Below are positions 61,405-64,000 of a stretch of DNA of 64,000 nt, piece by piece. The stretch's first letter is position 1. The number at the start of each line of letters is the position of its first letter. The position numbers and the translations under genes were made by a program. Below the pieces are notes generated by a model. The model was not told where the DNA came from. It worked only from the letters and a program-made list of their open reading frames with translations, and searched no databases. Source of the stretch: Candidatus Saccharimonadota bacterium (GTDB lineage Bacteria; Patescibacteriota; Saccharimonadia; Saccharimonadales; Saccharimonadaceae); contig JAQGHF010000003.1 in assembly GCA_028288995.1 (NCBI GenBank), positions 305,292 to 369,291 of the forward strand, in the 5' to 3' direction.

Positions 61405-64000
61405 GGTACTCAAGGGCACATAAGTGGATGCCTAGACGTGTATGACCGATGAAGGACGTGGAAGACTGCGAAAAGTCTCGGGGAGCTGTCAACAAGCTTT
61501 GATCCGGGAATATCCGAATGGGGAAACCCAATACGAGTTATGTCGTATTAACTGTCTCTGAATATATAGGAGATTTGTAGGGAACCAACTGAACTGAAAC
61601 ATCTTAGTAGGTTGAGGAAGAGAAAATAAATAATGATTCCGGGAGTAGTGGCGAGCGAAACTGGATCAGCCCAAACCTTTTAAGTTTCTAGATTTATCTA
61701 GATAAGCTGTTAGGCGAATACTTAGATGGGGTTGTGATATTACATGAGACCATGTCAGAGAACTGAAGGCGACTTCAGTCATCTGATATGCGACTGGCGA
61801 CTAACATCGACCAGATAAGGTAAGAAAACTTAGTTGTTAGCGGAATAGTTTGAATGACTAACCAAAGGACGTGAAAGTCGCGTACGCGAAAGCAACTTTG
61901 ACCTTATACATGTTTTATCGAGTAGGACGGGGCACGAGAAACCCTGTTTGAATCCGGCAGGACCACCTGCCAAGGCTAAATATCATACACGATCGATAGT
62001 GAACTAGTACAGTGATGGAAAGGTGAAAAGAACCCCGGGAGGGGAGTGAAATAGATCCTGAAACTTAGTGCCTACAAGGAGTCGGAGCCCCACGGGGTGA
62101 CGGCGTGCTTTTTGTAGAACGATCCAGCGAGTTAATTTCTAGTGCAAGGTTAAGACAATTGTCGGAGCCATAGTGAAAGCGAGCCTGAATAGGGCGATTA
62201 AGTACTAGGGATTAGACCCGAAACCGGGTGACCTAACCATGAGCAGGTTGAAGCTACTGTAATAGGTAGTGAAGGACCGAACCGTCGTACGCAGCAAAGT
62301 GCTCGGATGACTTGTGGTTAGAGGTGAAATGCCAATCGAACTCGGAGATAGCTGGTTCTCCTCGAAATAGCTTTAGGGCTAGCGTCAATTAAGATAGCCA
62401 ATGGGGGTAGAGCTCTGTAAAGGACTGAGGGGGGCAACCCTACTCACCCTTAACAAACTACGAATACCATTGGTGGTAAATTGGCAGTTAGAACGTCGGG
62501 GCTAAGCTCGGCGCTCGAAAGGGAAACAGCCCAGACCATCGTCTAAGGTCCCAAAATATATACTCAGTGGGAAACAAGGTGAGATTTCTTAAACAGCTAG
62601 GATGTTGGCTTAGAAGCAGCCATTCATTTAAAGAGTGCGTAACAGCTCACTAGTCAAGAGATCTTGCGTGGAAAATGTAACGGGGCTCAAGTATATTACC
62701 GAAGACATGGATGTGACATATATTTACTATATGCACGTGGTAGAGGAGCGTTCCTATCTGCAGTGAAGTCGAAGTGTAAACTTCGGTGGAGCGTTAGGAA
62801 GTGAGAATGCTGGAATGAGTAACCATAAGACGGGTGAGAATCCCGTCGGCCGTAAGAGCAAGGTTTCCTGAGCCATGGTAATCATCTCAGGGTTAGTCGG
62901 GCCTAAGCCGAGGCGCATAGCGTAGGCGATGGACATCAGGTTAATATTCCTGAACCGGTTATAATTTGTACACTGTTCACGGAGAAGTAGTCGAAGCGGA
63001 TTCATGGTATGTATCCGTCCAACCCAGCAGGAATGTGAGGGGAGTGAAAGTTAGTCTTCGGACTGACGATTTTGGCAAAAGCTCTGGCAAGAAAAGCAGA
63101 TGTACGCGTGATTATATCCGCCCGTACCGCAAACCAACACAGGTGCTCGAGTCGAGTAGACTCAGGCTTACGAGAGAACCTTTGCTAAGGAACTCGGCAA
63201 TATAGCGACCGTAACTTCGGGATAAGGTCTGCCCCCACATCAAAGCGATGTGAGCCGTGTTCAAAAAACTTGGTAATAGGTGGTTAAAAAAACGTACATT
63301 TCTTAGGTAGTATGGCTCCCAAGCCGTACTTGCCGAGATTTTGTATAAGTGAGTACGCTTGCATCTCTTTTTATTAATTTATAGAGAGATGTACAGTGAA
63401 CAAATCCTTTTATGACCATCAAAATTTTTTACTGAGATAGACAATATGATATTGTTATCTCTTCTTTTAGGTATCTTTTAGATATTTATGAGGGGAGGTG
63501 ACACCAAATTGCTTTTTTTGAGCACGACCTCTCGCATCTTTTGATGTGGGGGCCGCAGCAAAAGAGCCCACGGAACTGTTTACCAAAAACACAGGTCTCT
63601 GCGAACACGAAAGTGGATGTATAGGGGCTGACTCCTGCCCAGTGCTGGAAGGTTAAGGCGAAGGCTTCACGGTCTGAACTGAAGCCCCAGTGAACGGCGG
63701 CGGTAACTATAACCGTCCTAAGGTAGCGAAATTCCTTGTCAGGTAAGTTCTGACCCGCACGAATGGCGTAATGATATGGGCACTGTCTCAGCGAAGAGCT
63801 CGGTGAAAGTGCATTGACGGTAAAGATGCCGTCTGTCCGCAGCAGGACGAAAAGACCCCGTGCAGCTTTACTACAGTTTGGCATTGAGCCGGGGGTATAC
63901 ATGTGTAGAATAGGTGAGAGACTTTGAAACTTAGGCGCTAGCCTAGGTGGAGTCATCAGTGAAATATCACCCTTGTGTACCTCTTGTTCTTACCTGGACC
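61405..64000 (+). rRNA. rrl: 23S ribosomal RNA, 5' part (continues past the window)
   Basis: Starts GGTACTCAAGGGCACATAAG-TGGATGCC and includes the domain I-IV landmarks AGTAGTGGCGAGCGAA, GAACTAGTACAGTGATGG, GGTGAAAAGAACCCC, GATAGCTGGTTCTCC, AACAGCTCACTAGTC, and GTAACTATAACCGTCCTAAGG near 63703. It is cut at the window edge around E. coli position ~2190. Helix 63 carries a ~300-base expansion. The gene has its own promoter and is 4.5 kb from 16S. Confidence 0.97.
63232..63552 (+). other. Expansion of 23S helix 63
   Basis: CCCCCACATCAAA (63232-63244) is exactly complementary to 63540-63552. The 295 bases between are AT-rich with hairpins (GCATCTCT/AGAGATGT near 63361-63393; GAGATA-ACAATAT and complement, 63434-63461; GAGGGGAGGT with ACCTCTC). 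E. coli has only ~85 bases in the corresponding region. No ORF and no group I core were seen. Confidence 0.75.

Noticed and set aside
63245..63539. Group I or group II intron, or a homing-endonuclease gene in 23S
   Set aside because: No P7/P3-like core, no domain V-like element and no ORF were recognised; the segment is short and bounded by a simple stem.
62754..63956. ORFs inside 23S rRNA
   Set aside because: They are chance frames in rRNA sequence with no family resemblance.

Overview
The window looks like a chromosome segment of a Saccharibacteria (TM7, Patescibacteria/CPR) cell. Evidence seen in the sequence: the 16S rRNA carries the TM7-type base after the universal 515 site (GCCGCGGTCATACG), the 16S and 23S genes are unlinked, genes are densely packed with short overlaps, TGA is an ordinary stop, and the cell is equipped as a monoderm (type IV pili without a secretin, an LPxTG-type surface protein, undecaprenyl-PP phosphatase). 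The species is not assigned.

Layout. 1-2.5 kb: end of efp, a 2H phosphoesterase, tlyA, and convergent ychF. 2.6-17 kb: a long type IV pilus locus. It holds a TPR-like membrane protein and a 643-aa secreted protein, then pilM-N-O-(small)-pilB-pilT-pilC, a separately promoted and terminated major pilin, the prepilin peptidase, and four minor-pilin/PilX-like genes. 17-24 kb: a Xer recombinase, uppP, ndk, tRNA-Arg, membrane/foldase genes, superoxide dismutase and a GH13 enzyme. 24-31 kb: a GC-rich orphan gene, a HAD phosphatase, a large secreted SGNH hydrolase, divergent tRNA-Asp/tRNA-Thr, and a membrane glycosyltransferase. 31-42 kb: housekeeping and nucleic-acid genes. These are thrS behind a probable T-box, a nucleotidase-like protein, an alkyltransferase-like protein, miaA, an HTH regulator, an MBL-fold protein, rpmB, an M50 protease, a candidate structured ncRNA, a Nudix-RNase H fusion, rnpB, infC-rpmI-rplT, comM and ssrA. 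42.7-44.3 kb is an AT-rich, hairpin-rich tract without a convincing gene. 44.3-50 kb: a VirB4/TraG-type ATPase and surface proteins. 50-55 kb: gyrB-gyrA-PAP2. 55-64 kb: a stand-alone 16S gene, its displaced tRNA-Ala/tRNA-Ile pair, small enzyme genes, and the first part of a 23S gene that runs off the window.

Regulation visible in the sequence. rRNA, tRNA-Ala/Asp, gyrB, pilM and the major pilin have -35/-10 promoters with about 17-18 bp spacing. Many protein genes instead show only an (often extended) -10 element placed 6-10 bases before the start codon, which suggests leaderless mRNAs. Several longest-ORF starts fall inside these -10 boxes, so I moved those starts downstream. infC has no AUG/GUG/UUG behind its Shine-Dalgarno and probably starts at AUC.

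The items most worth following up are the thrS T-box, the ~150-nt RNA at 37.9 kb, the ~300-nt expansion in 23S helix 63, the hairpin-rich desert after ssrA, and two GC-rich single-gene inserts.
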